Positions 8,765-17,010 of a DNA stretch of 63,227 nt are shown here, in pieces (within the stretch, counting starts at the first letter, position 1; each line of letters begins with the position of its first letter). Origin of the DNA: Alphaproteobacteria bacterium. GTDB taxonomy: Bacteria > Pseudomonadota > Alphaproteobacteria > Sphingomonadales > Sphingomonadaceae. The position numbers and the translations under genes are program-made. The stretch covers positions 1 through 63,227 of the forward strand of contig JAFAZW010000063.1 in assembly GCA_019239415.1 (NCBI GenBank). The letters run 5' to 3'. The notes beneath the pieces were generated by a model. It was given only the letters and a program-made list of their open reading frames with translations, was not told the DNA's origin and did not search any database.

Positions 8765-9937
8765 CTACCTGCGCTCGGAAGACCAAGGGAAATTCAGGTA
8801 CCGTTCCCGGCTATCGAAGCAGATATTGCCGTACATCCTCAAATAGGAGTTGCGACGTCGCGGGTCGACATACACGGCTCCAGGGTCAGCAACGTCGCGT
8901 TCGTACTGCGCAATGTTGGTAAACGTCAGGGCCGTTGGGAGGATGTCCATCGCCTGGGGCACCGACTTTCCATTCAGCCAATCGGAGGCGAAGAGCCCCA
9001 TCGCGTAGCCGAAAATGGGGGACGCCAAGCTGATGCTGGCCTTATAGGGACTTCCTACCCTCTTGAGTTCCGCGACAGCCGCACGCTCTCCGTCAATGCC
9101 GCCGAGAAACTGATCGGTTCGCGCCTTTCCGGCTTCGCGCAACGCATCGAGCGCGCCGAGAACCACCGTGTCGGCGCCCAGCACCACGTCCACTTTCGGG
9201 TGCGCAAGCAGGATCATCTTCATGGTCCGGTAGCCGCCTGGCCTGTCGACCGTGGTGGGCGAGATGTCAGCCACGATGACGACGCCCGGCAGTCGCCTCA
9301 ACGTATCGCGCATCGCGCTGAAGCGGGGTGCAAGGAACTGCAGATTGTCGTGGGTGAGCAATACAACCTTGGCTTTTCCGCCAAGGCGAGCGCGGATGTG
9401 CGCTGCCGCGGCTTGCGCCAGCACCCTACCGGTCTGATATTGCGGCGCGTTCAAGATCGTCGTTGCCGGCGGCGGCACGATTGCCCCGACAAAGGCCCCG
9501 CTCCTGATCATCCTCTTGAGGCTTGGGCTCAGGGAGGGCGGATCTATGGGAGCGACGACGATCGAGCCGGTCTTGTTGGCATGCAAGCCATTGACCTGCC
9601 TTATCATCAGGGCCGCATTGTTGTCGGAGCGCAGCACGCGATAAGCCAGCCGTCGCTCTGAAGCGGCCAACGCCAATCCCCGCCCAATGCCTTGAACGAA
9701 TTCGCGTTCATTATCCTGAACGAACACCAGTTCCTTTCGCAGACCGCTGGGCTTGGCACAGCTCCGTCTGTTCGGATCGAAGGCCGGGAGGACTATCGGC
9801 CTGGTGAGGCCATCTCCTTGCGCTCGAGCGGCCCACGTGGAGGTGATGGCGAGAAGCGCCGCCAGAGGGCCGCACGCGAGCTTGATGAGCCCCAGGTTCC
9901 TGGACGGTATCGGCGTTGAAGAAATGACGAGTTTCAT
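8765..9937 (-). CDS. Periplasmic sugar-type binding protein
   Basis: This 390-residue exported protein resembles the type I periplasmic binding fold (Peripl_BP_4, ribose-binding family). A signal segment covers about 1-40 (LACGPLAALLAITSTWAARAQ). Two lobes follow, with typical strands such as KAKVVLLTHDN and KVDVVLGADTVVLGALDAL. No ABC permease or ATPase genes are nearby. Its ATG overlaps the stop of the upstream sensor kinase as ATGA, so the two are translated as a coupled pair. It probably serves as a ligand-sensing subunit for that kinase, as LuxP does for LuxQ (inference). Base composition is visibly less GC-rich than the neighbours, which suggests acquisition. The ligand is unknown. Confidence 0.75.
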   Translation of the reverse strand: MKLVISSTPIPSRNLGLIKLACGPLAALLAITSTWAARAQGDGLTRPIVLPAFDPNRRSCAKPSGLRKELVFVQDNEREFVQGIGRGLALAASERRLAYRVLRSDNNAALMIRQVNGLHANKTGSIVVAPIDPPSLSPSLKRMIRSGAFVGAIVPPPATTILNAPQYQTGRVLAQAAAAHIRARLGGKAKVVLLTHDNLQFLAPRFSAMRDTLRRLPGVVIVADISPTTVDRPGGYRTMKMILLAHPKVDVVLGADTVVLGALDALREAGKARTDQFLGGIDGERAAVAELKRVGSPYKASISLASPIFGYAMGLFASDWLNGKSVPQAMDILPTALTFTNIAQYERDVADPGAVYVDPRRRNSYLRMYGNICFDSRERYLNFPWSSERR

Positions 9938-11340
9938 ACCGGCCGTGCTGTGGAGAAAACCAGGCGGGCTACGGTTCCCGGGGTTTGATCGATATACTCG
10001 ACCTTCGTCTTCAGCCCGGCAGCCATCGCGGCGATGATCTTCGACCCGAGCCCGGTTCCACCTTGACGCGCAGTGGCGCTCAACCCAATGCCATCATCCG
10101 CCACGACAAGCTCGGCCCGACCTCCCTGAAGGTTTCGCAACATGACTCGGACATCTCCCGACTGCCCGGCCGGATAAGCGTATTTGAAGGCGTTGGTTAC
10201 CAGTTCCGTGGCGATCACGCCGAGACTGATACTCTCGTCCGTGGGCAAGAGAACCGGATCGAGCACGCTTGTCAGCCGGGCTGTATGGCCATCGTTGTGC
10301 ATGGCGGCGCCAAGATTATCCAGCATCACGCCAAGATAGTCATTCAACGCCACCGACTTCACGTCGCTCGACGTGTAGAGGCTCTTGTGAATCTGCGATA
10401 TCGCCTGAATCCGCGTCTCAGTTTCCTTCAGAGCTCCCCTCGCCGGTTCATCGGTAACGGTCCTGGACTGCATGTTGACCAGTGCCGCCACGAGCTGAAG
10501 GCTGTTGGCCACGCGATGATTGACTTCCGACAGCAGGAGTTCCGCGCGTTCGCGGGCAAGCGTCAGCTCGTGAGTCCTCCGTTCGACACGCTCTTCGAGC
10601 GTGAGGTTGATTGCGCGCACCTCGTCACGCGCCTGCGTGATCTCCCGCCGGTTGCGAGAAACCGTAAAGGTGACGGCAGCCACGACGAGAACGATGATAA
10701 ACGTGGCGACGACGGATACCCATCGCAGCATGCCGGCGTTGTGCTGGTGCTCGTCCTCGAACAGAGCGGAGCTTTCGTCGGCGGCGAGCATCGCGCCATA
10801 CAGATAGACATTGATCTCATCCATCAGCGCCTTGCCGCGATTGCTGCGGACAATGGACAAGGCTTCCGCATCCGCGCCGGTGCGCTTGAGGGCGACGCTT
10901 TGGTCCATTTCGTCGAGCTTCTCATCCACTGCCTCTCGCAGCCTGGGGAGAAACGGTGGCGGCTGGGACCCGGTGCTAACGCGGCGTTCGAGGTCGGACA
11001 TTTGCTGCCGGGCGCGCACCTTGGCCGTGTCGTAGGGAGCCAGGTAGATCTCGTTGCCGGTCAAAAGGTAGCCGCGCTGGCTTGATTCGGCGGTCCGCAA
11101 CGCATCGCGCAACTCGACCGCGGCGGTGCGCGTGTCTCGCTGAGACGCTTCGTCCCGGAAAAGGGAATTCGACCTTTCGCCAAGCCACACCGTCATCCCC
11201 AGGATCGCGAAGAGCGCGAGAAAGCCGATGAGGAGGCCGCCGGCAACACCGAGGGCGAGGCGGCTGCTTGCGATCGGTGGTCTCCTGATGCGTGGCATCC
11301 AGCCGCGGGCTCGCTCGCCAGCGCTAACCTCGGTTAGCAT
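9934..11340 (-). CDS. CHASE3 sensor histidine kinase of the HisKA_2/HWE type
   Basis: This is a 468-residue membrane sensor kinase. TM1 lies at about 30-52. A periplasmic CHASE3-like helical domain at about 55-195 contains the family signature ESSQRGYLLTG. TM2 is at about 207-228, followed by a coiled coil. The dimerisation region SEVNHRVANSLQLV carries phospho-acceptor His275 in the H-R-x-x-N pattern of HisKA_2 kinases. The HATPase domain has TELVTNAFKYAYP and DDGIGL. HisKA_2 kinases often act in the PhyR/EcfG general stress response or with single-domain receivers. The start is uncertain: 11340 has a poor ribosome-binding site and Met15 at 11298 is an alternative. No response regulator is adjacent. 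Confidence 0.85.
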   Translation of the reverse strand: MLTEVSAGERARGWMPRIRRPPIASSRLALGVAGGLLIGFLALFAILGMTVWLGERSNSLFRDEASQRDTRTAAVELRDALRTAESSQRGYLLTGNEIYLAPYDTAKVRARQQMSDLERRVSTGSQPPPFLPRLREAVDEKLDEMDQSVALKRTGADAEALSIVRSNRGKALMDEINVYLYGAMLAADESSALFEDEHQHNAGMLRWVSVVATFIIVLVVAAVTFTVSRNRREITQARDEVRAINLTLEERVERRTHELTLARERAELLLSEVNHRVANSLQLVAALVNMQSRTVTDEPARGALKETETRIQAISQIHKSLYTSSDVKSVALNDYLGVMLDNLGAAMHNDGHTARLTSVLDPVLLPTDESISLGVIATELVTNAFKYAYPAGQSGDVRVMLRNLQGGRAELVVADDGIGLSATARQGGTGLGSKIIAAMAAGLKTKVEYIDQTPGTVARLVFSTARPV

Positions 11341-11474
11341 AGGATCGGCATGTCAGCTAGCGGCGCTGACCGGCCATGTTGGGGGCCCGCATGGAAGCAG
11401 CCAAATTGGCGCATAGCGATCGCAGCCGCGCGTCGCTCGCGATCTCTGCTCTCAACCCGAGCCGGGCATTCAGG

Positions 11475-11493
11475 CCCGCGGAGCGTCCGCGGG
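11475..11493 (-). terminator. Hairpin downstream of the carbonic anhydrase gene
   Basis: CCCGCGGA and TCCGCGGG form a perfect 8-bp stem with a 3-nt loop five bases past the stop codon. No T-run follows, so termination efficiency is uncertain. Confidence 0.5.
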
Positions 11494-11497
11494 AGTC

Positions 11498-12139
11498 TCA
11501 CGCCGGGGCGAAGGCCCCCGTGTCCTCGTTGCAGAGGTAGAGGAGGCCGTCGGAGATGGCGAAGACGGCGCCGTGGAGCTTCAGGCGGCCGTCGGCTTCG
11601 CGCTCCCGCACCCAGGGGAAGGTGCGCAAGTTGCGGAGCGAGACGCGGACGCCTTCGCGTTCCATGGCCTGGAAGGCGGCGCGGTCGAGCTCGGGATGCT
11701 CGGCGCGGACCTTGTCGCGGGCGGGATCGAGGAGGTCGAGCCAGTGGGCGAGGAAATGGCCTTCGCCCGCGCCGCCGCGCGCGTGGTCGAACTGGCCGGT
11801 CAGGGAGGCCGCGCAGCCGCCGCAGAAGCCGTGGCCCATGACGAGGATCTCCTTCACCTCGAGCTGGGTGACGGCGAATTCGAGCGCCGCCGACGTGCCG
11901 TGATACTGGGCGTCGGGCTGGTGCGGGGGGACCAGGGCGGCGACGTTCCGGACGACGAACATCTCCCCGGGCTTGGCATCGAAGATGGTGGCCGGGTCGA
12001 CGCGGCTGTCCGAGCAGGCGATGACCAGGACTTCGGGGCTCTGGCCCTCGGCGAGGTCCGACCAGCGCTCCCGCTCGCGCGCCCAGCCGGTGGCGCGGAA
12101 GCGGCGATAGCCTTCCAGCATGGCGGCGAATCTCGGCAC
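11498..12139 (-). CDS. Beta-class carbonic anhydrase
   Basis: The enzyme interconverts CO2 and bicarbonate, supplying bicarbonate for carboxylations including the carbamoyl-phosphate synthase encoded at the end of this window. Zinc ligands are visible as Cys42-x-Asp44-x-Arg46 (ACSDSRVDP), His103 and Cys106 (GHGFCGGC). With the GTG start at 12139 the protein has 213 residues. GAAGGGA stands about 8 nt upstream of that GTG; an ATG six codons later (12121) is the alternative. A longer in-frame extension would translate a palindromic repeat and is not credible. It diverges from lipA. Confidence 0.93.
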   Translation of the reverse strand: MPRFAAMLEGYRRFRATGWARERERWSDLAEGQSPEVLVIACSDSRVDPATIFDAKPGEMFVVRNVAALVPPHQPDAQYHGTSAALEFAVTQLEVKEILVMGHGFCGGCAASLTGQFDHARGGAGEGHFLAHWLDLLDPARDKVRAEHPELDRAAFQAMEREGVRVSLRNLRTFPWVREREADGRLKLHGAVFAISDGLLYLCNEDTGAFAPA

Positions 12140-12164
12140 GTTTCGGGTCCCTTCAACCTTTCGC

Positions 12165-12244
12165 GCCGAGCTCGTCGAAGCCCTGCGCTTCCCTCCGGCG
12201 CCGTTAGGAGAAGGACGGGCCTTCGACAAGCTCAGGCCGAACGG
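12165..12244. repeat. Palindromic repeat, family A, copy 1
   Basis: Inverted arms CTCGTCGAAGCCCT and GGGCCTTCGACAAGCTCAGG (ending GCCGAACGG) enclose about 30 bp in the divergent region between the carbonic anhydrase and lipA genes. The right arm matches the copy at 52638-52724 almost exactly. The left arm is degraded. It may also influence the two divergent promoters. Confidence 0.7.
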
Positions 12245-12303
12245 TGGAGGTGCTGGTGGGTGCACGTGTTGTGATACGCGCACGTGGTCGCTATCTGGCC
12301 GCC

Positions 12304-13224
12304 ATGAGCGAAGCCGATCCGATCGCCGTCCCCAAGCAGCGCAAGCCCGACTGGATCCGGGTGAAGGCGCCGACGAGCGTCGGGTTCGCCGAGACCAGAA
12401 AGCTGATGCGCAGCCTCAATCTCGCGACCGTGTGCGAGGAGGCGGCCTGCCCCAACATCGGCGAGTGCTGGACCAAGAAGCACGCGACGGTGATGATCCT
12501 GGGGGACACCTGCACCCGCGCCTGTGCCTTCTGCAACGTCAAGACCGGCATGCCGCGTGCCGTGGACCCGCTCGAGCCCGAGCATGTCGCGACCGCCGCG
12601 GCGGAGCTGGGGCTGACGCATATCGTGGTGACATCGGTCGACCGCGACGATTTGCCGGACGGCGGGGCGAAGCAGTTCGTCAGGGTGATCGAGGCGCTCC
12701 GGCGCAACACGCCATCGACGACGATCGAGATCCTGACGCCCGACTTCCGCAACAAGCCGGAGGCGGCGGTCGAGGCGATCGTCGCGGCGCGGCCGGACGT
12801 CTACAACCACAATCTGGAGACGGTCCCGCGCCTCTATCCGACGATCCGGCCGGGGGCGCGTTACTATGCGTCGCTCCGGCTGCTGGAGAGCGTCAAGCGG
12901 CAGGATCCGTCGATCTTCACCAAGTCGGGCGTGATGGTCGGGCTCGGCGAGCAGCGCCTGGAAGTGCACCAGGTGATGGACGACATGCGCTCGGCCGACG
13001 TCGATTTCCTGACCATGGGCCAGTATCTCCAGCCGACGCCGCGCCACGCCAGGGTCGAGGAGTTCGTGACGCCGCAGGCCTTCTCCGCCTATGCGGCCAT
13101 CGCGCGGGCCAAGGGATTCCTGCTGGTGGCGGCGTCCCCGCTCACCCGCTCGAGTTACCATGCCGGCGACGACTTCGCGAAGATGAAGACGGCGCGGGAA
13201 GCCAAGCTCGCCGCGGCGCGTTGA
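12304..13224 (+). CDS. lipA: Lipoyl synthase LipA
   Basis: This radical SAM enzyme inserts two sulphurs into octanoyl groups on lipoyl domains. It has both [4Fe-4S] cysteine sets. The auxiliary cluster is C-x4-C-x5-C in [14 protein letters not shown], and the radical SAM motif is CxxxCxxC in [10 protein letters not shown]. The C-terminal RSSY motif is present. The length of 306 residues is normal. The product acts on lipoyl-domain proteins such as the PdhB encoded at 52.7-54.2 kb. The ratA-like gene follows after 7 bp, so the two are probably co-transcribed. Confidence 0.97.
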   Translation: MSEADPIAVPKQRKPDWIRVKAPTSVGFAETRKLMRSLNLATVCEEAACPNIGECWTKKHATVMILGDTCTRACAFCNVKTGMPRAVDPLEPEHVATAAAELGLTHIVVTSVDRDDLPDGGAKQFVRVIEALRRNTPSTTIEILTPDFRNKPEAAVEAIVAARPDVYNHNLETVPRLYPTIRPGARYYASLRLLESVKRQDPSIFTKSGVMVGLGEQRLEVHQVMDDMRSADVDFLTMGQYLQPTPRHARVEEFVTPQAFSAYAAIARAKGFLLVAASPLTRSSYHAGDDFAKMKTAREAKLAAAR

Positions 13225-13231
13225 CACCCGC

Positions 13232-13717
13232 ATGCCGCGGCATACCGAAACCCGCAACCTGCCCTGGACGCCCGAGCAGCTGTTCGACCTCGTCGCCGAC
13301 GTCGGGCATTACCAGGATTTTCTGCCGTGGGTGGCGGCGACGCGGATCCGGTCGGACAGCGACACGCTGATGATCGCCGACCTCGTCGTCGGCTTCCGGT
13401 CCTTGAAGGAGACCTTCACCTCCCGGGTCGAGAAGCAGCGGCCCGAGAAGATCCGCACCGAATATATCGACGGGCCGCTCAAGTACCTGCAGAACAGCTG
13501 GACCTTCAAGCCGGACGGGAAGGGCGGCACCGACGTCGGCTTCTGCGTCGACTTCGCCTTCAAGAACCGGATCTTCGAGAGCCTGGCCGGGCAGATGTTC
13601 GACCGGGCGCTGCGGCGGATGATCGGCGCGTTCGAGGAGCGGGCGCGGGCGCTCTACGGCGACGGCGCGTCGGGCGAAGGCGGCATCAGCAATTCGAGGG
13701 CGCAGAGCGCGGCCTGA
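13232..13717 (+). CDS. RatA/Coq10-like START-domain protein
   Basis: This 161-residue protein belongs to the polyketide-cyclase/START family of Coq10 and RatA (RNLPWTPEQLFDLVADVGHYQDFLPW, then TSRVEKQRPEKI). In alphaproteobacteria the usual interpretation is a Coq10-type ubiquinone-binding chaperone needed for respiration. Some annotations call it a ribosome-association toxin, RatA. It lies 7 bp after lipA. Its last 64 bp overlap the convergent cinA gene. Confidence 0.85.
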   Translation: MPRHTETRNLPWTPEQLFDLVADVGHYQDFLPWVAATRIRSDSDTLMIADLVVGFRSLKETFTSRVEKQRPEKIRTEYIDGPLKYLQNSWTFKPDGKGGTDVGFCVDFAFKNRIFESLAGQMFDRALRRMIGAFEERARALYGDGASGEGGISNSRAQSAA

Positions 13718-14190
13718 AGGCGGACGCCGCCGCGGCCGAGGTCGCCGAACGGGCGGGTATCGGCGAAGATGTCCTTCGGGTCGGCGCCGCGGCGGGCGCG
13801 GGCAAAGACGACCGTGCCGACGGGCTTGCGTTCCGAGCCGCCCGCCGGCCCCGCGATGCCGGTGATCGCCACCGCCACGTCGGCGCGGCTGCGGGCGAGA
13901 GCCCCCTGCGCCATGCCCCAGGCGGTGGCGACGGACACCGCGCCGAACGTCTCGATCACTTCCTCGGAGACGCCGAGCATCGCCACCTTGGCCTCGTTCG
14001 AATAGGTGACGAAGCCGGCGTCGAGCACGTCCGAGGAGCCGGGGATTTCGGTCAGCGCCGCGGCGACGAGGCCGCCGGTACAGCTTTCCGCCACCGCGAC
14101 CATCGTCCCCGCGGCGCGGTGCGCCTCGACGACCCGGCCCGCCGCCTCGAGCAGCGGGCCGGGGAGGAGCGAGGCGCGCGCATCGGTCAC
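13654..14190 (-). CDS. CinA C-terminal domain protein (nicotinamide-nucleotide amidohydrolase)
   Basis: This 178-residue protein consists only of the CinA C-terminal domain, the PncC type that deamidates NMN in NAD recycling. It has the motif VAVAESCTGGLVAAALT near the N-terminus, then DAGFVTYSNEAK and ITGIAGPAGG. The start is GTG, overlapping the stop of the upstream small secreted-protein gene as GTGA, so the two are coupled. The last 64 bp are antisense to the end of the ratA-like gene. Confidence 0.88.
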   Translation of the reverse strand: MTDARASLLPGPLLEAAGRVVEAHRAAGTMVAVAESCTGGLVAAALTEIPGSSDVLDAGFVTYSNEAKVAMLGVSEEVIETFGAVSVATAWGMAQGALARSRADVAVAITGIAGPAGGSERKPVGTVVFARARRGADPKDIFADTRPFGDLGRGGVRLQAALCALELLMPPSPDAPSP

Positions 14191-14702
14191 GGGCAGATGG
14201 GCGGCGGGCCCGACTTGCCCTTCGCGCGGTCGGCTTCGCCGCCGATGTCGATGAACAGGGCGACCATCCGTCCGATATTCTCAGGCGGCAGCGGCGCGAG
14301 GATGTCGAGGCCCTCGTTGATCCGGCCGCAGTCGGTGGTCCTGAGCTTCTTCAGCACCTCGTTGGCGAGCACGTCGCGGACCAGCGCGCGCGCCGTCTCC
14401 GGCGAGAGCGAGCTGGTCGGCAGCTTCTTGTCGCCGGCGAGCTGGGTGAGGATCGAGACCGCGCCCTGCCAATGGCCTTCGCCGGTCGCCGCGAGCCGCC
14501 TGGAAAGCGCCTGCCCGCCGTTCAGCAGATAGGCATTGGCCGGCAGCGACGCCCGGCACTTCGCCGCCACCGCGTCGAGCACGCTCGGCAGCAGGAACAG
14601 TGTCGCGTCGTTGATCTGCGCCCGGGTCAGGCATTTGGGCGGTTCGGCCGCCTGCGCCCCCTGCGCCGCCAGCACGGCGAGCCCCGCGATGATTCCCCTC
14701 AT
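14187..14702 (-). CDS. Small exported protein of unknown function
   Basis: This is a 171-residue protein with a clear signal peptide (MRGIIAGLAVLAAQGAQAA), cleaved before about residue 20. The mature part has three cysteines and a predicted all-helical composition. No family was recognised. It overlaps the stop of ispDF as ATGA and the start of cinA as GTGA. All three are therefore translationally coupled in one operon. Confidence 0.7.
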   Translation of the reverse strand: MRGIIAGLAVLAAQGAQAAEPPKCLTRAQINDATLFLLPSVLDAVAAKCRASLPANAYLLNGGQALSRRLAATGEGHWQGAVSILTQLAGDKKLPTSSLSPETARALVRDVLANEVLKKLRTTDCGRINEGLDILAPLPPENIGRMVALFIDIGGEADRAKGKSGPPPICP

Positions 14703-15856
14703 TCGTCGTCCTCCCACAGTCGCAATGTCGCCGCCGCCTGGGCCGCAATGCCCTCGCCGCGGCCGGTGAAGCCGAGGCGCTCGGTGGTGGTCGCCTTGAT
14801 GCTAATCCGCGCCTCCGGCACCCGCAACACCGCTGCGATCCGCGCCCGTATCGCCGCGCGGTAGGGCCCGATCTTCGGCGCCTCGCACACCAGCGTCAGG
14901 TCGACATGGTCGAGGCGGCCGCCGTGCGCCTCGACCCGGGCGCGGGCATGCTCGACGAAGCGCGCCGACGGGGCGCCGCGCCATTGCGGGTCGGACGGCG
15001 GGAAATGGGTGCCGATATCGCCTTCGCCGAGCGCGCCGAGGATCGCGTCGACGACGGCGTGGAGAGCGACGTCGGCGTCGCTGTGGCCCCTGAGGCCCCG
15101 CGGATGCGGGATGCGGACGCCGCCGAGCCACAGCTCTTCCCCCTCGGCGAAGGCGTGGACGTCGAAGCCGAGCCCGGTGCGGCTCACCATGCGCGCGGCG
15201 ACGAGCGCCTCGGCGCGGGCGAAATCCTCCTCGAAGGTGAGCTTGTCCAGGGCCGGACTGCCCTTGACCACCGCCACGGCGATCCCCGCGGCGCGGGCGA
15301 TCTGGGCGTCGTCCGTCGCCTCGCCGCCGGCCCAGGCGCGGTGGGCGGCGAGGATGGCGTCGAAGCGAAACCCCTGGGGCGTCTGGATGCGCAATAGCCC
15401 CGCGCGCTCGACCGCGTCGCCGAGCAGCGCATCGCCGCGCACGAGCGTGTCGACGGCGGCGAGGGTGGGCACCGCGGCATCGCTCTCCTGCAGAGCCGCG
15501 ACGAGCCGCTCCCAGACCGCCCGAGGCAGGAACGGCCGCGCCGCATCGTGGATCAGGACGAGATCCGCGCCGCCCGCCGCAGCAATCGCCTCAAGGCCGC
15601 GCAGCACCGATTCCCGCCGCTCGGCGCCGCCGACGACAGGGGCGGGAAGGGCGCGCTCGCCGATCGCCGCGGCGTACAGCGCCTCCTGGCCGGGTCCGAT
15701 GACGACGCGGATGTCCTCGGCGCCGGCGCGGCGGAGGTGATCCAGCGCGTGCGCGAGAACCGCCTTGCCGCCCAGCCGGCGGTATTGCTTGGGGACGCCG
15801 CCGCCGGCGCGCGTGCCGCTGCCCGCGGCGACCAGAAGCGCGACGATCCGTGCCAT
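14699..15856 (-). CDS. ispDF: Bifunctional IspD/IspF isoprenoid enzyme
   Basis: This 385-residue fusion performs two steps of the non-mevalonate (MEP) pathway. The N-terminal cytidylyltransferase domain (about 1-222) has AGSGTRAGGGVPKQY and LIHDAARPFL. The C-terminal 2-C-methyl-erythritol 2,4-cyclodiphosphate synthase domain (from about 223) starts RTGLGFDVHAF with the metal ligands Asp and His, and has the GHSDADVALHA motif. Fused IspDF is typical of alphaproteobacteria. It heads the ispDF-secreted protein-cinA operon and diverges from dusB. Confidence 0.96.
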   Translation of the reverse strand: MARIVALLVAAGSGTRAGGGVPKQYRRLGGKAVLAHALDHLRRAGAEDIRVVIGPGQEALYAAAIGERALPAPVVGGAERRESVLRGLEAIAAAGGADLVLIHDAARPFLPRAVWERLVAALQESDAAVPTLAAVDTLVRGDALLGDAVERAGLLRIQTPQGFRFDAILAAHRAWAGGEATDDAQIARAAGIAVAVVKGSPALDKLTFEEDFARAEALVAARMVSRTGLGFDVHAFAEGEELWLGGVRIPHPRGLRGHSDADVALHAVVDAILGALGEGDIGTHFPPSDPQWRGAPSARFVEHARARVEAHGGRLDHVDLTLVCEAPKIGPYRAAIRARIAAVLRVPEARISIKATTTERLGFTGRGEGIAAQAAATLRLWEDDE

Positions 15857-15920
15857 GGCGACCGCCTAGCCGAGCCCCGCCTTGCCCGCCAGCGCCTTTC
15901 CCCCTATCTCGCGGCCTCCC

Positions 15921-16919
15921 ATGCACGAGCTGAACCCCATCCAAGTCGGTCCGGTCAGGATCGAGACGCCGGTCATCCTGGCGCCGATGACGGGCGTCAC
16001 CGACCGGCCGTTCCGGCGCATCGTCAAGCGCTACGGCGCCGGCCTCACCGTCACCGAGATGATCGCCAGCCAGGCCGCGATCCGCGAGACCCGCCAGTCG
16101 CTCCAGAAAGCCGCCTGGGACCCGATCGAGGATCCGGTGTCGATGCAGCTCGCCGGCTGCGCGCCCGCCGAGATGGCCGAGGCGGCGAAGCTCAACGCCG
16201 ACCGCGGCGCCGCCATCATCGACATCAACATGGGCTGCCCGGTCAAGAAGGTGGTCAATGGCGACGCCGGCTCGGCGCTGATGCGGGACCTGAAGCTCGC
16301 CGGTGAAATCATTGATGCAACGGTGAAAGCCGTGTCGGTGCCGGTGACGCTCAAGATGCGGATGGGCTGGGACCATGCCAGCCTCAACGCTCCCCAGCTC
16401 GCCCGCATCGCCGTCGACCTCGGCGTGAGGATGATCACCGTCCACGGCCGGACCCGTAACCAGATGTACAAGGGCGAGGCGGACTGGGCCTTCGTGCGCC
16501 GCGTCAAGGACGCGGTCGACGTGCCGGTGATCGTCAACGGCGACATCTGCTCCATCGACGACGTCGACACGGCGCTCGCCCAGTCCGGCGCCGACGGCGT
16601 GATGATCGGCCGCGGCGCCTATGGTCGCCCGTGGCTGCTCGGCCAGGCGATGCACTGGCTCGCGACCGGCGAGCGGCTCGCCGACCCGAGCCTCGACGAG
16701 CAGTTCGCGGTCATCCTCGAACAATATGACGCCATGCTCTCCCACTACGGGACCGAAAACGGCGTCAACATCGCCCGCAAGCATGTCGGCTGGTACACCA
16801 AGGGCCTGCACGGCTCGGCCGAGTTCCGCAACGCCTTCAACAAGGAGCCCGACGCGGGCCGGGCGAAGGCGATGCTCTACGACTTCTACGCCCCCTGGCT
16901 GACGCGGGCCGCCGCCTGA
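15921..16919 (+). CDS. dusB: tRNA-dihydrouridine synthase DusB
   Basis: DusB is an FMN-dependent enzyme that reduces uridines in the tRNA D-loop (formerly NifR3). The 332-residue protein has the N-terminal [13 protein letters not shown], the catalytic Cys106 in [10 protein letters not shown], and the TIM-barrel phosphate-binding segments [11 protein letters not shown] and VNGDI. The ATG at 15921 was chosen because the aligned family begins shortly before that. In many alphaproteobacteria this gene precedes ntrB-ntrC; here ntrY follows directly. Confidence 0.96.
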   Translation: MHELNPIQVGPVRIETPVILAPMTGVTDRPFRRIVKRYGAGLTVTEMIASQAAIRETRQSLQKAAWDPIEDPVSMQLAGCAPAEMAEAAKLNADRGAAIIDINMGCPVKKVVNGDAGSALMRDLKLAGEIIDATVKAVSVPVTLKMRMGWDHASLNAPQLARIAVDLGVRMITVHGRTRNQMYKGEADWAFVRRVKDAVDVPVIVNGDICSIDDVDTALAQSGADGVMIGRGAYGRPWLLGQAMHWLATGERLADPSLDEQFAVILEQYDAMLSHYGTENGVNIARKHVGWYTKGLHGSAEFRNAFNKEPDAGRAKAMLYDFYAPWLTRAAA

Positions 16920-16984
16920 GCGGCGCGGCGTTGCACGGCTGCGACGGACGCGCCGGATGCCTCCGAATAGCTGTGTTCTTTTTG

Positions 16985-16998
16985 CCACATTCTTGTGG
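16985..16998. promoter_or_regulatory. Small inverted repeat upstream of ntrY
   Basis: CCACA-TTCT-TGTGG lies 13-26 bp before the ntrY GTG in the only gap between dusB and ntrY. It could be an operator or a weak hairpin in the leader. No regulator motif was recognised. Confidence 0.3.
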
Positions 16999-17010
16999 TA
17001 GCGCGACGAC

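Noticed and set aside
12140-12283. N-terminal extension of the carbonic anhydrase to 12283
   Set aside because: The extra residues translate the family A palindrome (LSLSKAR and similar) and have no homology to the enzyme. The GTG at 12139 has a ribosome-binding site.
13232-13717. Naming the gene as a RatA toxin of a toxin-antitoxin pair
   Set aside because: No antitoxin (RatB-like) gene is adjacent, and the lipA neighbourhood fits a Coq10-type respiratory role better.
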